From: Maritalea sp051251695
Lineage (GTDB): Bacteria > Pseudomonadota > Alphaproteobacteria > Rhizobiales > Devosiaceae
Assembly (NCBI RefSeq): GCF_051251695.1
Contig: NZ_JBPOEU010000002.1
Coordinates: 62,001 to 126,000 of the forward strand
DNA length: 64,000 bases
Direction: 5' to 3'
Each line of letters starts with the position of its first letter. The stretch's first letter is position 1. Of this stretch, positions 44,008 through 53,067 are shown in pieces. The position numbers and the translations under genes are program-made. The notes under the pieces are model-generated. The model saw only the letters and a list, made by a program, of their open reading frames with translations. It had not been told where the DNA came from and did not search any database.

Positions 44008-45063
44008 ATGTACCAAAATATGAGCAACCTGGTTGCGCAAACCGACTTGTCTGTTCTGGATTTACGTTCAGATACGGTGACACAACCCACCGCTGAAATG
44101 CGTGCCATTATGATGGACGCAAAAACCGGTGACGATGTTTACGGCGAAGACCCGACCATCAACGCGTTGGAAGAAAAAGCAGCCAAGACGCTGGGCAAAG
44201 AGGCGGGATTGTTTTTGCCTTCAAGCACCATGTCTAACCTTGCCGCGATGCTGGCGCACACAAAACGCGGCGAAGAAATTATCGTTGGTCGCCCCTACCA
44301 TATCTTTAAATATGAGGCCGGAGGCACTTCGGTTGTTGGGGGCACATTCCCCTACCCGTTGGAGATAGCCGCTGATGGCGGTCTTAAACCTGCCGACATT
44401 GAAGCCGCGATAAAACCAGACGACCCGCACTTTCCCGTTTCAAGCATATTGAGCTTAGAAAACACCCATTCGGGTCAGGCAATTTCGCTTGAACGCATCC
44501 ATGCAGCACTTGATGTTGCGGACAAACATGGACTGAGCAAACACTTAGATGGCGCGCGTTTGTTTAACGCCACCACCAAACTTGGCATCACCCCAGTTGA
44601 ATTGGCGGCACGTTTTGACAGCGTCAATATTTGCCTTTCCAAAGGACTTGGTGCGCCCGTTGGTGCCGTGCTGGTGGGTGCAAAATCGACAATTGCAGCT
44701 GCATTGCGTTGGCGCAAAATGTTGGGTGGCGGTATGCGACAAGCCGGCATTTTGGCGGCGGCAGGCATTTACGCTTTAGACAATCATATTGCGCGTCTTA
44801 AAGACGATCATGACCGCACAGCCACATTGGCAAATGAACTGATCGCGCTCGACACGCTAAAAGTAACCTACCAAGACAATCAAACCAACATGGTCTTCAT
44901 CGAACCTGCCCAAAAAGACATAGAACCGTTGCGCCAGCATTTGGGCAAACGCGGCATCAACTTGGCAGGCGGTGAATATATCCGGATCGCCATCCATTTG
45001 GACATTAATGATGATGGCATTACCCGCATTGTTGACGGGTTCAAAAGCTATTACGGCTCCTAA
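44008..45063 (+). CDS. Low-specificity L-threonine aldolase
   Basis: 351 residues from the ATG at 44008 (AAGG about ten bases upstream); an ATG at 44020 is possible. The fold-type I PLP motifs are LDLRSDTVTQPT (17-28), DDVYGEDPTINALE (42-55) and Lys212 in CLSKGLGAPVG, which binds the cofactor. The enzyme splits threonine or allo-threonine to glycine and acetaldehyde. It is followed after 13 bases by an FAD oxidase, suggesting amino-acid catabolism. Confidence 0.9.
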   Translation: MYQNMSNLVAQTDLSVLDLRSDTVTQPTAEMRAIMMDAKTGDDVYGEDPTINALEEKAAKTLGKEAGLFLPSSTMSNLAAMLAHTKRGEEIIVGRPYHIFKYEAGGTSVVGGTFPYPLEIAADGGLKPADIEAAIKPDDPHFPVSSILSLENTHSGQAISLERIHAALDVADKHGLSKHLDGARLFNATTKLGITPVELAARFDSVNICLSKGLGAPVGAVLVGAKSTIAAALRWRKMLGGGMRQAGILAAAGIYALDNHIARLKDDHDRTATLANELIALDTLKVTYQDNQTNMVFIEPAQKDIEPLRQHLGKRGINLAGGEYIRIAIHLDINDDGITRIVDGFKSYYGS

Positions 45064-45076
45064 TTTGGGGCCATCG

Positions 45077-46375
45077 ATGATCAAAACGAAATTTAACAAC
45101 AATCTTTGGGCGAAAACCGCAAATCCAGTAAATCCTCTCCCTCCATTGGAAGGAGATATAAAAGCTGATTTGATCATCGTCGGCGGCGGTTTTACCGGCT
45201 GCTCTGCCGCGTTGGAAGCATCAAAAAACGGCCTTAGTGTCGTTTTGTTGGAAGCGGAAACCATCGGATTTGGTGGCTCAGGCCGCAATGTTGGGCTGGT
45301 CAACGCCGGCCTTTGGACGCCGCCAAACGAAGTCGAAGATGTTCTGGGAAAAGACGCAGGGGAAAAACTCAACACGACACTCGCCGCAGCTCCTGATCTG
45401 GTTTTCTCACTAATCGACAAATACCAGATTGATTGCGACGCAACCCGCAACGGCACTTTACATTGCGCCCACTCTAAATCCGGTCTGGTTGATCTTCAAT
45501 CTCGGTTTGACCAACAAACAGAACGCAATGCGCCGGTTGATCTCCTGAGCCAATCAGATACCAAATTGCGCACTGGAAGCAACGCCTTTCACGGCGCGCT
45601 TTTCGATCCACGTGCAGGCACCATTCAACCGCTTAGTTACTGCCTCGGACTTGCAACAGCCGCAATAGGAAAAACCGCGCAGCTTTTCGAAAAAAGCCCA
45701 GTGACCCAAATTGTTCGTGAAAACCAAAAATGGTTGGTCAAAACAGAACGTGGCACAGCAACAGCACCCAACATCATTGTCGCCACGAACGCGTACACGA
45801 ACGGTGAGGTTCCCGAACAGCAACCGCAATTCTCACTGGTTCACTATTTCCAACTCGCAACCGAACCGCTCACTCAAACAGAACGGCAAAACATATTGCC
45901 CGCGCTTGAGGGATGCTGGGACACAGCCATGGTCATGTCTTCGTTCCGGTTTGATCGAGACGGTCGGTTTTTGCTCGGCTCGGTCGGGTCACTGAACCAT
46001 GCAGCATCTAGTGCCCACAAGTTTTGGGCGCAAAAGAAATTGGCGGCTCTTTACCCACAGCTCGCCGGTAAAAAGCTAGATTATGCGTGGCACGGCCGCA
46101 TCGCCATGACCAAGGATCACTTGCCAAAGATTGTCGAATTTGGACCAAATGCGTACAGTGTTTTTGGATATTCAGGTCGCGGCATTGGCCCCGGCACTGT
46201 TTTTGGCACCGCATTGGCGCGATCCATTAGCACAGGCGACAAATCGCATTTGCCCGTCGCGCCGTTGAAGCAATATCGTGAACAAATGACAAGCCTATCC
46301 AGCCTTTATTATGAAGCTGGAGCAACCCTTACCCATGGTGCATTTGCCATTGGACGCAAAATGGTCGGACGCTAA
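45077..46375 (+). CDS. FAD-dependent oxidoreductase (DadA / gamma-glutamylputrescine oxidase type)
   Basis: 432 residues starting at the ATG at 45077. GGGFTGCSAALEASKNGLSVVLLEAETIGFGGSGRNVGLVN (about 35-75) is the FAD motif of the DAO family, with the SGRN pattern typical of PuuB and related amine oxidases. The end, VFGYSGRGIGPGTVFGTALA, is the second FAD contact. It oxidises an amine or D-amino acid to an imine. Exact substrate is not readable. It forms an operon with threonine aldolase and lies opposite the D-peptidase operon. Confidence 0.85.
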   Translation: MIKTKFNNNLWAKTANPVNPLPPLEGDIKADLIIVGGGFTGCSAALEASKNGLSVVLLEAETIGFGGSGRNVGLVNAGLWTPPNEVEDVLGKDAGEKLNTTLAAAPDLVFSLIDKYQIDCDATRNGTLHCAHSKSGLVDLQSRFDQQTERNAPVDLLSQSDTKLRTGSNAFHGALFDPRAGTIQPLSYCLGLATAAIGKTAQLFEKSPVTQIVRENQKWLVKTERGTATAPNIIVATNAYTNGEVPEQQPQFSLVHYFQLATEPLTQTERQNILPALEGCWDTAMVMSSFRFDRDGRFLLGSVGSLNHAASSAHKFWAQKKLAALYPQLAGKKLDYAWHGRIAMTKDHLPKIVEFGPNAYSVFGYSGRGIGPGTVFGTALARSISTGDKSHLPVAPLKQYREQMTSLSSLYYEAGATLTHGAFAIGRKMVGR

Positions 46376-46377
46376 AT

Positions 46378-46779
46378 TTACCCTTCGGCGACATGCCGTC
46401 CGGCTAAGTCATCCAAAATCGGGCAATCGGGTCGATCATCCCCATGGCAATTTTTGATCAGAACAGACAAGGTGGATTTTAGCGAATTCAGCTCTTTCAC
46501 CTTTTGCTCAATCAGCGCAATTTTCTTCTTCGCAATGTGTTTTACGTCAGAGCTGGCGCGATCTTCATCATTGTAAAGTGACAGCAATGTTCGGCATTCG
46601 TCTATGGTAAAACCCAGACTGCGCGAACGCTGCAAAAAACAAAGCCGATGAATATCTTCGTCGCAGTAGTCACGATAGCCATTATCCGAGCGGGCAGGTT
46701 TTACGAGTTCGATTTCCTCGTAATACCTTATCGTTTTGGCCGGCAACCCAGAACGCGTTGCTGCGGCTCCAATGTTCAT
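46378..46779 (-). CDS. cueR: CueR-type copper-responsive MerR regulator
   Basis: 133 residues. MerR HTH at 1-30 (IGAAATRSGLPAKTIRYYEEIELV), a dimer coiled coil, and a carboxyl metal loop with Cys111 and Cys119 (C-x7-C, CHGDDRPDC), as in CueR for Cu(I)/Ag(I). It would bend the 19-bp-spacer promoter before copA on binding copper. Its ATG overlaps the stop of a 41-codon ORF (ATGA), which lies behind copA in the same operon, giving autoregulation. Confidence 0.92.
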   Translation of the reverse strand: MNIGAAATRSGLPAKTIRYYEEIELVKPARSDNGYRDYCDEDIHRLCFLQRSRSLGFTIDECRTLLSLYNDEDRASSDVKHIAKKKIALIEQKVKELNSLKSTLSVLIKNCHGDDRPDCPILDDLAGRHVAEG

Positions 46780-46901
46780 CGCCCAGCCCGGTCCCGGCAA
46801 CCATAGGTCACCATAAGCTCGGCAAGTTCTTCTTCGTTGAAACCAATTTTTTCGGCCAACTTGATCATACGATCGAACTCTTTTTGTTCAACAGGACACA
46901 T
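46776..46901 (-). CDS. Small ORF of 41 residues between copA and cueR
   Basis: ATG at 46901 preceded by AAAGGAA (46907-46913, six bases away). The product begins MCPVEQKEFDRMIKLAEK and ends VTYGCRDRAGR. Its stop overlaps the cueR start, so it should drive cueR translation. It is rich in charged, helix-forming residues and has two cysteines (residues 2 and 35). It has no match I recognise. It could be a tiny copper-binding or metallochaperone-like protein or just a coupling leader peptide. Confidence 0.65.
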   Translation of the reverse strand: MCPVEQKEFDRMIKLAEKIGFNEEELAELMVTYGCRDRAGR

Positions 46902-46928
46902 CTTGTTTCCTTTCAATTTGCACAAGGG

Positions 46929-49301
46929 CTACAATTTCAACCCACGTAGTCTTAAAGCGTTAGAAATAACAGATACGGACGACAAGCTCATGGCCGCTGC
47001 TGCCAACATTGGCGACAACAATGCGCCCGTGAGTGGATAAAGAATGCCAGCAGCAATCGGCACTCCAAGCGAGTTATAAGCAAACGCGAAAAACAGGTTT
47101 TGCTTGATATTGCTAATCGTCGATTTGGACAATTTGTGTGCTCGCACAATGCCAACCAAGTCGCCTTTCAACAAGGTTATGCCAGCGCTCTCGACAGCCA
47201 CATCGGCCCCAGTGCCCATGGCCAAGCCCACATCAGCAGCAGCAAGCGCCGGTGCATCATTGACGCCATCGCCAGCAACCGCAACCTTTAGCCCTTTAGC
47301 CTGAAACGCCTGCACCAATGATTTTTTATCTTGTGGCAAAACTTCTGCATGCACTTCATCAATGCCCAACTGGTCACCAACCGCTTTTGCAGTGATCGCG
47401 TTGTCGCCCGTTGCCATAACCACTTTAAGTCCGCGGCGATGCAATTCATCAATCGCTTCTTTTGTTGTTGGCTTAATCGGGTCCGCAACAGCAATCATCC
47501 CTGCATATGCGCCCTCAACGGCAACAAACATCACCGTTTTGCCCTCAGACTGCATTTTGTCCGCAACGACAACCGATGCAGGCAGGTCAATTTTGGCGTC
47601 ATTCATCAAAGCACGATTGCCAAGCAAGACGTGCTTGTCCTCAATTTTTCCGCCAATACCCTTGCCGGTGATCGCTTCAAAGTCTTCAACTGGACGCATT
47701 CTTGCGCCTTGCGCCTTTGCTGCTTCATAAATTGCTTCGCCCAGTGGGTGCTCTGAATGGCTCTCCAGCGAACCGACGAGCGAAGTCAGTTCACCAACCT
47801 CAATTCCCTCTTCAGGCAATACGTCAGTAAGCTGCGGACGTCCTTGGGTCAGCGTGCCGGTCTTATCAACAATAACCACGTCCACTTCCGCCATACGTTC
47901 TAACGCTTCCGCCTCACGCACCAAAACACCAACTTGGGCTCCACGTCCGGTTGCCGTCATCACGGACATTGGTGTCGCCAAGCCAAGCGCACATGGGCAA
48001 GCGATAATCAAAACCGATACACCGGCGACGGTTGCGAACACAATCGATGGTTCAGGCCCCACAAGCAACCAAACCACAAAGGCAATAATTGCAGCAGCAA
48101 CAACCGTGGGCACAAAGTAGCCAGCGACTTTGTCTGCCAAACTCTGGATCGGCGCACGCGAACGCTGCGCGGATGCAACCATCGCCACAATCTTGGACAA
48201 CATGGTTTCATCGCCAACTTTTTGGGCCTCGATCACGATGGAGCCGTTCTTGTTTAAGGTCCCCCCCGTAACATTGGCACCCACCGTTTTTTCCACCGGC
48301 ACAGGTTCCCCTGTGATCAAGCTTTCATCAATATTGGTCTTGCCCTCAACAACAACGCCATCAACCGGCACGCTTTCGCCAGGCCGAACACGTAGCTTGT
48401 CTCCGCCTAGTATGTTTTCCAACGGCGCATCATATTCGGTGCCGTCTTCATTGATCCGGCGTGCTTTTTTCGGCGCAAGGTCAAGCAATGCGCGAATAGC
48501 GTCACCCGTGCGCTCCCTCGCGCGCAATTCGAGCACTTGACCAACAAATACCAAAGCAATAATCACCACCGCCGCTTCAAAATAAACCGGCGCGTGTCCG
48601 CCCACCAAAATCTCGGGCGGGAATATTTGCGGCACAATTGTAGCCAACAAACTGAAACCATAGGCCGCAGTGACGCCAAGCATAATCAGCGTCCACATAT
48701 TGTAATTGCCAGTTTTGATCGACATCCAGCCGCGTTCGAAAAACGGAAACGCAGCCCATAAAACAACGGGGGTGGCGAGCAACAGCTCTAGCCAAACAGC
48801 AGTATTTTCGCCAATCCACGCGCGAATAGGCAGGCCAACCATTGGCCCCATTGTCAAAATCAATAATGGAATGGCCGCCCCAATGCTCACCCAAAGTCGG
48901 CGGGTAAAATCAATCAGCTCATGGTTTTCGCCTTCCGGCACACCATCCATCGGCTCAAGCGCCATACCACAAACCGGACAAGTTCCCGGTCCCTCTTGGA
49001 CGATTTCAGGGTCCATGGGACAAGTATACATAGCATTCTTTGGCGCAGCTTTTGCCTTGCGTTTATTGGCACCAGACAGATAAAAATACGGATCAGCCTC
49101 AAACTTGTCATGGCACTTTGGATTGCAAAAATGGTAGTCCTGACCATCATGCACAAGTTGCGGCTTACCAACCCCAAGCTTCACATTCATCCCACATACA
49201 GGATCAACCGCGCTATCCACCGTTGAGCCAGCATGGCCATGATCATGCCCACAACCACATGGTTTTTCTGCCATTTTTTTGTCTGTCACCGCGTCACTCA
49301 C
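46929..49301 (-). CDS. copA: Copper-exporting P1B-type ATPase with YHS domain
   Basis: 790 residues. It starts at a GTG (49301) with GGAAG upstream. The amino end has a Cys/His-rich stretch (CGCGHDHGH), a YHS domain (DPVCGMNV to FCNPKCHDKF, about 33-70) and a heavy-metal-binding YTCPMDPEIVQEGPGTCPVCGM (about 93-113), in place of the usual HMA domain. It has eight membrane helices, the CPC metal motif in IACPCALGLATP, the phosphorylated Asp in DKTGTLTQG, HPLGEAI and GDGVNDAPAL. It pumps Cu(I) or Ag(I) out of the cytosol. Confidence 0.93.
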   Translation of the reverse strand: MSDAVTDKKMAEKPCGCGHDHGHAGSTVDSAVDPVCGMNVKLGVGKPQLVHDGQDYHFCNPKCHDKFEADPYFYLSGANKRKAKAAPKNAMYTCPMDPEIVQEGPGTCPVCGMALEPMDGVPEGENHELIDFTRRLWVSIGAAIPLLILTMGPMVGLPIRAWIGENTAVWLELLLATPVVLWAAFPFFERGWMSIKTGNYNMWTLIMLGVTAAYGFSLLATIVPQIFPPEILVGGHAPVYFEAAVVIIALVFVGQVLELRARERTGDAIRALLDLAPKKARRINEDGTEYDAPLENILGGDKLRVRPGESVPVDGVVVEGKTNIDESLITGEPVPVEKTVGANVTGGTLNKNGSIVIEAQKVGDETMLSKIVAMVASAQRSRAPIQSLADKVAGYFVPTVVAAAIIAFVVWLLVGPEPSIVFATVAGVSVLIIACPCALGLATPMSVMTATGRGAQVGVLVREAEALERMAEVDVVIVDKTGTLTQGRPQLTDVLPEEGIEVGELTSLVGSLESHSEHPLGEAIYEAAKAQGARMRPVEDFEAITGKGIGGKIEDKHVLLGNRALMNDAKIDLPASVVVADKMQSEGKTVMFVAVEGAYAGMIAVADPIKPTTKEAIDELHRRGLKVVMATGDNAITAKAVGDQLGIDEVHAEVLPQDKKSLVQAFQAKGLKVAVAGDGVNDAPALAAADVGLAMGTGADVAVESAGITLLKGDLVGIVRAHKLSKSTISNIKQNLFFAFAYNSLGVPIAAGILYPLTGALLSPMLAAAAMSLSSVSVISNALRLRGLKL

Positions 49302-49336
49302 CGAACTTCCACCATCAAATGTTGAATTTGATACTC

Positions 49337-49367
49337 TATATAAAGATTACAGTGAATGGAAGGTCAA
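49337..49367 (-). promoter_or_regulatory. MerR-type (CueR) promoter of copA
   Basis: On the minus strand, -35 TTGACC (49367-49362) and -10 TATATA (49342-49337) are 19 bases apart, the long spacer that MerR-family activators require. The spacer begins TTCCA, matching the left CueR half-site ACCTTCCA; the right half-site is poor. Start of copA lies 36 bases beyond. Confidence 0.75.
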
Positions 49368-49417
49368 GGGGGCGATGCTCAATGTTCGACATAATTACCT
49401 AATCCCAAGTCAAAAGC

Positions 49418-52400
49418 TTAAGTCTTCTCATTCCATTTCGCAGCACCGTCACGAACAAGTTGGACAAACGTATCCCGCAACTCCATCAAGTCATTCAACT
49501 CTGACTTTTTCTCCGAATTTGCGCAGGCATCCAAAACAAAGTCAGCGGTGCGCATCACATCCCGCCAACGCGGATTTTTCGGTAAAGTTTCGATATTAAA
49601 GTACTTGTCGAGCGTTCGTGTTTGCAACGATGAACGGTCTAAATGTACGCGCCAAACCCCACTTTCTTCTGCCAACTCAAACTTGTTGCTCTTTCGAATT
49701 TCCTGCCAAAGCGCAAATGATGCGTTCATCAATGCCACCGTTGTGTGCCGATAATCATCATGTTCAAATTTTGATTTGGGTGCGCTAGGAGTACTTTCGT
49801 CTGTGACCAATGCATTGCTTTTGGGCATATCAATAGCTTCGAGGGCTTTTTGCACCACCCCAATATTTGGTAACTCCCCAACCGAGCGCGTATTTTTGTG
49901 CGGCAGTAAAATCATACTAATCCCACCGCCTGCTTCCTGAACCATCTCAAAAGCAGAAATTTCAAATTCACCTTTAACATTTTTCCAAGTGCTAAAAATT
50001 TTATCCGAAGCACCGTTTTCGGTACATTTGACGTAAAGCTGCTGGAAAACACCCTCAGGCAACAATTGGCCCACGTTCGCTTGCTCGTCCTCCAAATTGA
50101 GCCAGCCCCGCGCATATTGGTTCGCATAAGTCACCCGCCCCAATTCGTCCGCGCAAACCAAACCAATATTCAATGTATCCAAAAGGCTGGCCATACGGCT
50201 TTGCGAAAGCCGCAATGCATCTTCAACTTGGATGCGTCGGTGCATTTCTTGATGCAACAAGGCATTTTCGTGCGTAGCTTCACGCGCCTTTTGCGCTTCA
50301 AGCATGGTGCTAATTCGAGCGAGCAATTCATCTTTTACAAACGGCTTAACTACATAATCGTTCGCGCCCGCTTCCAATCCTGCAATTATGTCCCGCGTTC
50401 TACTGCGCGCAGTGACCATAATGATGGGTAAATCAAGTCGATCATATCTCTCACGAAGACGCCTTGCGACCTCTAGCCCGCTCAAATCTGGCATCATAAC
50501 ATCCAAAATGATCAAGTTGGGCTTCGCATCCTCAACCATTTTCAGCGCACTCATACCATTATCGGCTGTGCGGACTCCAAACCCCTGCGGAAGCAAAACA
50601 TTACGAAGCACTTGCAAATTGATAGGCTCATCATCCACCACGAGAATGTCTGGTGCGCCATGTCGTTTTGGAGCTTCATAAGCGAGTTCCAAATTGTCTG
50701 AACTGTTAAGTGTCTCATGATAGCCATCGGCAATTCCAGCTATGGCTGGCAAACCTTCAAGCTCAAAGTCTGCTGGCGTTGCTGGTCGCAGCTTCAAAGT
50801 GAAACTTGACCCCTCACCAATTGCACTTGAAGCCACCAACTCACCGCCTAGCAAGGTCGCTAATTGCCGCGCAATCGTTAGTCCAAGTCCAGTACCGCCC
50901 GTTTTCCGTGCGGTGTCTACACCATCAGCCTGTTCCAGCGGTTGAAACATCCGACCTAAGTCTTCCGCCGAAATGCCAACTCCAGTATCAAGGATTGAAA
51001 TACTAACCCAATCCAAATTTGCTTCAGCATAAATACGGATGGAGCCAGCTTCTGTATATTTGATCGCATTACCGACTAGATTATGCAGTATTTGCTCCAT
51101 TCGCACAGGATCAGCCATAACAAGCGGTGTATCGTTTGCGATGTCCACACGCAGCGTTACCGGCTCACCACGCAATAATGGTTCAGAAAGCTGCAAAACA
51201 TTTCGAACACTGGTCGCCACATCCACTGGATGCATATCAAGCCGCATCCGCCCTTGTCGAATGCGATACAGGTCTAACAGATCATCAACAAGACGCGATA
51301 GTTTTCGGGCGCTAAAAGTTATCAATTGCAACTGCGAGCGCTGTCGCTCACTTAGATCACCTGCCGCCCCAGCGGATAGGGTTTCTGAAATACCGACAAT
51401 ACCATTTAATGGTGTACGCAACTCATGAGACGTATTGGCCAAGAAAGTATCTTTTATCCTATCTGCTTCTTCCAATTGTGCATTTTTTTCTTTGATTGCG
51501 GCGACATTGACGTTGATCTGTGAAAGCTGCTCACGCACCGCGTCGCGCATACGCCCAAAGCTGTCAGTCAGTCGCTTAAGTTCGATTGGTTTATCAATCG
51601 TTGGCATGGAACGGTTTAAGTCCCCCGCAGCAATGGCCTCCGCCGTGCTGGTGATCCGCAGAATGGGACTAGTTGCGCTGCGTGCCAATTGAGCTGCAAC
51701 CCAGAACAAAATAGGAATGGCAAGAAGCGCCAAAGTAACAACTGTCTTAATCAAAGTATCTGCAGACGAATAGGCTTCCGATGCAGGCACTTCACTAATA
51801 ACTTTCCAATATTTATCGAATACCTGCAAATCACCAAATGCAGCTAATGCGGCACGATTTGAAAGCCCTTGATCGACAATGGCGGTGCCAGAAATTGACG
51901 CCAAGCCTTGAGAACCGGGAGGTCTTTCCCCAATCACATAGTTGCCGTCAGCTGGTTGGCTGAGGACTTGTTGACGCGAGGAAAGTAAGTATATCTTCCC
52001 TGCACCATTTGTTTCAGATTGAACAATATTTTCAATTCCGTCTGTGGGAAGTCTTAGTACCAGCATTCCACTCGGACGGGAATAAAAGTCAATTTTAACC
52101 CCTACATAGGCGGCGAACTCACCGGTTACCGGATCTTGGTCAAAATCGCCAAATGCAATATTTTGTTCGGGCGGTGACGAAAGTAGGGCACGCGCTACAT
52201 CAGCAACAGGCGATCGGGCAACTGCGCCGTCAATTTCGGCAGCGAGATAGTTGTCCTTCAGAACAGAATAAACAATACGCCCACGATTATTTATTAGATA
52301 CAGATTGTCATATTCTGATGAAGCTAGAAACGTCTCATATTCAGAATGAAATTGGCTGTGCATATTATCATAGATCAGCGCAGAGCTAATCAGATCGTTG

Positions 52401-52780
52401 CGGTCGGCTTCGGCGCCACCTGCCCCGACACCAAAAGCAGCACGCAGAATACGCGCCGCCGACTCAGGTTCGCTAGAGATTTCTCGAAATGCGTAGCTAA
52501 ATCCGTAAAATTCGCCGATGGAATATCTTACAATATTGGTCTGGCTCAGCGTATCAGCCTGCCGCGTTGCAAATTGCAAATATTGCAAAATCTCACTTCT
52601 TTTGGCTTCATTCACAAACTCTAATTTTGCAAAATTTTCCCCTTCTACATTTCGGATAAGCACATAGAAAAAAGTCGCACTGACAATCAGCAATGGGATG
52701 AGGGAAATACCTGCAAACGCTAGCAATAGGCGTGCATGTAATCCTTTTGGCGCAAACGAAATTGAGCGCAGAAATTTCAC
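49418..52780 (-). CDS. ChiS-like membrane hybrid sensor histidine kinase with C-terminal DNA-binding-type domain
   Basis: 1120 residues from a GTG at 52780, fixed by GGGAGG. Order: helix 1 (17-42), large periplasmic Cache-like sensor (43-344), helix 2 (345-365), HAMP (366-418), HisKA with His452 (SHELRTPLNG), HATPase (N-box 561-575, DTGVGIS, GGTGLGL), receiver (712-825; Asp716-717, phospho-Asp760, Lys812), coiled coil, PAS-like part (860-960) and a tail (1010-1110) with TLDKYFNIETLP and PRWRDVMRTADFVL. That tail resembles the DNA-binding domain of Vibrio cholerae ChiS, which has nearly equal length and layout. It is divergent from a CBP-like ABC importer. It may sense sugar through the binding protein and bind promoter DNA directly. 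Confidence 0.85.
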   Translation of the reverse strand: MKFLRSISFAPKGLHARLLLAFAGISLIPLLIVSATFFYVLIRNVEGENFAKLEFVNEAKRSEILQYLQFATRQADTLSQTNIVRYSIGEFYGFSYAFREISSEPESAARILRAAFGVGAGGAEADRNDLISSALIYDNMHSQFHSEYETFLASSEYDNLYLINNRGRIVYSVLKDNYLAAEIDGAVARSPVADVARALLSSPPEQNIAFGDFDQDPVTGEFAAYVGVKIDFYSRPSGMLVLRLPTDGIENIVQSETNGAGKIYLLSSRQQVLSQPADGNYVIGERPPGSQGLASISGTAIVDQGLSNRAALAAFGDLQVFDKYWKVISEVPASEAYSSADTLIKTVVTLALLAIPILFWVAAQLARSATSPILRITSTAEAIAAGDLNRSMPTIDKPIELKRLTDSFGRMRDAVREQLSQINVNVAAIKEKNAQLEEADRIKDTFLANTSHELRTPLNGIVGISETLSAGAAGDLSERQRSQLQLITFSARKLSRLVDDLLDLYRIRQGRMRLDMHPVDVATSVRNVLQLSEPLLRGEPVTLRVDIANDTPLVMADPVRMEQILHNLVGNAIKYTEAGSIRIYAEANLDWVSISILDTGVGISAEDLGRMFQPLEQADGVDTARKTGGTGLGLTIARQLATLLGGELVASSAIGEGSSFTLKLRPATPADFELEGLPAIAGIADGYHETLNSSDNLELAYEAPKRHGAPDILVVDDEPINLQVLRNVLLPQGFGVRTADNGMSALKMVEDAKPNLIILDVMMPDLSGLEVARRLRERYDRLDLPIIMVTARSRTRDIIAGLEAGANDYVVKPFVKDELLARISTMLEAQKAREATHENALLHQEMHRRIQVEDALRLSQSRMASLLDTLNIGLVCADELGRVTYANQYARGWLNLEDEQANVGQLLPEGVFQQLYVKCTENGASDKIFSTWKNVKGEFEISAFEMVQEAGGGISMILLPHKNTRSVGELPNIGVVQKALEAIDMPKSNALVTDESTPSAPKSKFEHDDYRHTTVALMNASFALWQEIRKSNKFELAEESGVWRVHLDRSSLQTRTLDKYFNIETLPKNPRWRDVMRTADFVLDACANSEKKSELNDLMELRDTFVQLVRDGAAKWNEKT

Positions 52781-52786
52781 GTTTTT

Positions 52787-52792
52787 CCTCCC
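52787..52792 (-). promoter_or_regulatory. Ribosome-binding site fixing the GTG start of the hybrid kinase
   Basis: GGGAGG on the minus strand lies six bases before the GTG at 52780. It supports GTG over the longer in-frame start at 52807. Confidence 0.7.
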
Positions 52793-52875
52793 GCCACCTA
52801 ATATCACGATGGCCCCTATCTCTGTTCGGCTTCTATCAAATTATTGCAATGCCAAGAACTCAAACAACACGTCAA

Positions 52876-52911
52876 TTTACAGTTTTTACGATTTTACAGC
52901 GGATTTTGCAG
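52876..52911. promoter_or_regulatory. Cluster of TTTACAG-like direct repeats
   Basis: TTTACAG (52876-52882), TTTTACG (52884-52890), TTTTACAG (52892-52899) and ATTTTGCAG (52903-52911) lie in tandem with a period of eight to eleven bases, in the region shared by the hybrid kinase and the ABC operon. They look like an operator array, possibly for the ChiS-like protein. Confidence 0.45.
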
Positions 52912-52961
52912 GGCCAGCCAAGTGACTCTTGGTATTGAATTGGTTTCCAATAAGATTTCCG

Positions 52962-52999
52962 GTAAACGAGGTTAGGTCAAGTTCCATTTCGTCGTTTAC
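52962..52999. promoter_or_regulatory. Inverted repeat GTAAACGA / TCGTTTAC, 30 bases apart
   Basis: GTAAACGA (52962-52969) and TCGTTTAC (52992-52999) are exact inverted copies with centres 30 bases apart (about three turns), 70-100 bases before the binding-protein ATG. They share GTTTAC with the repeats upstream. Confidence 0.45.
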
Positions 53000-53067
53000 G
53001 GAACGAGGGATTCGCAAGCAACAAACTTTGCATGCGAATTGGAGGTTTATATTTAGGAGGAATTCCC

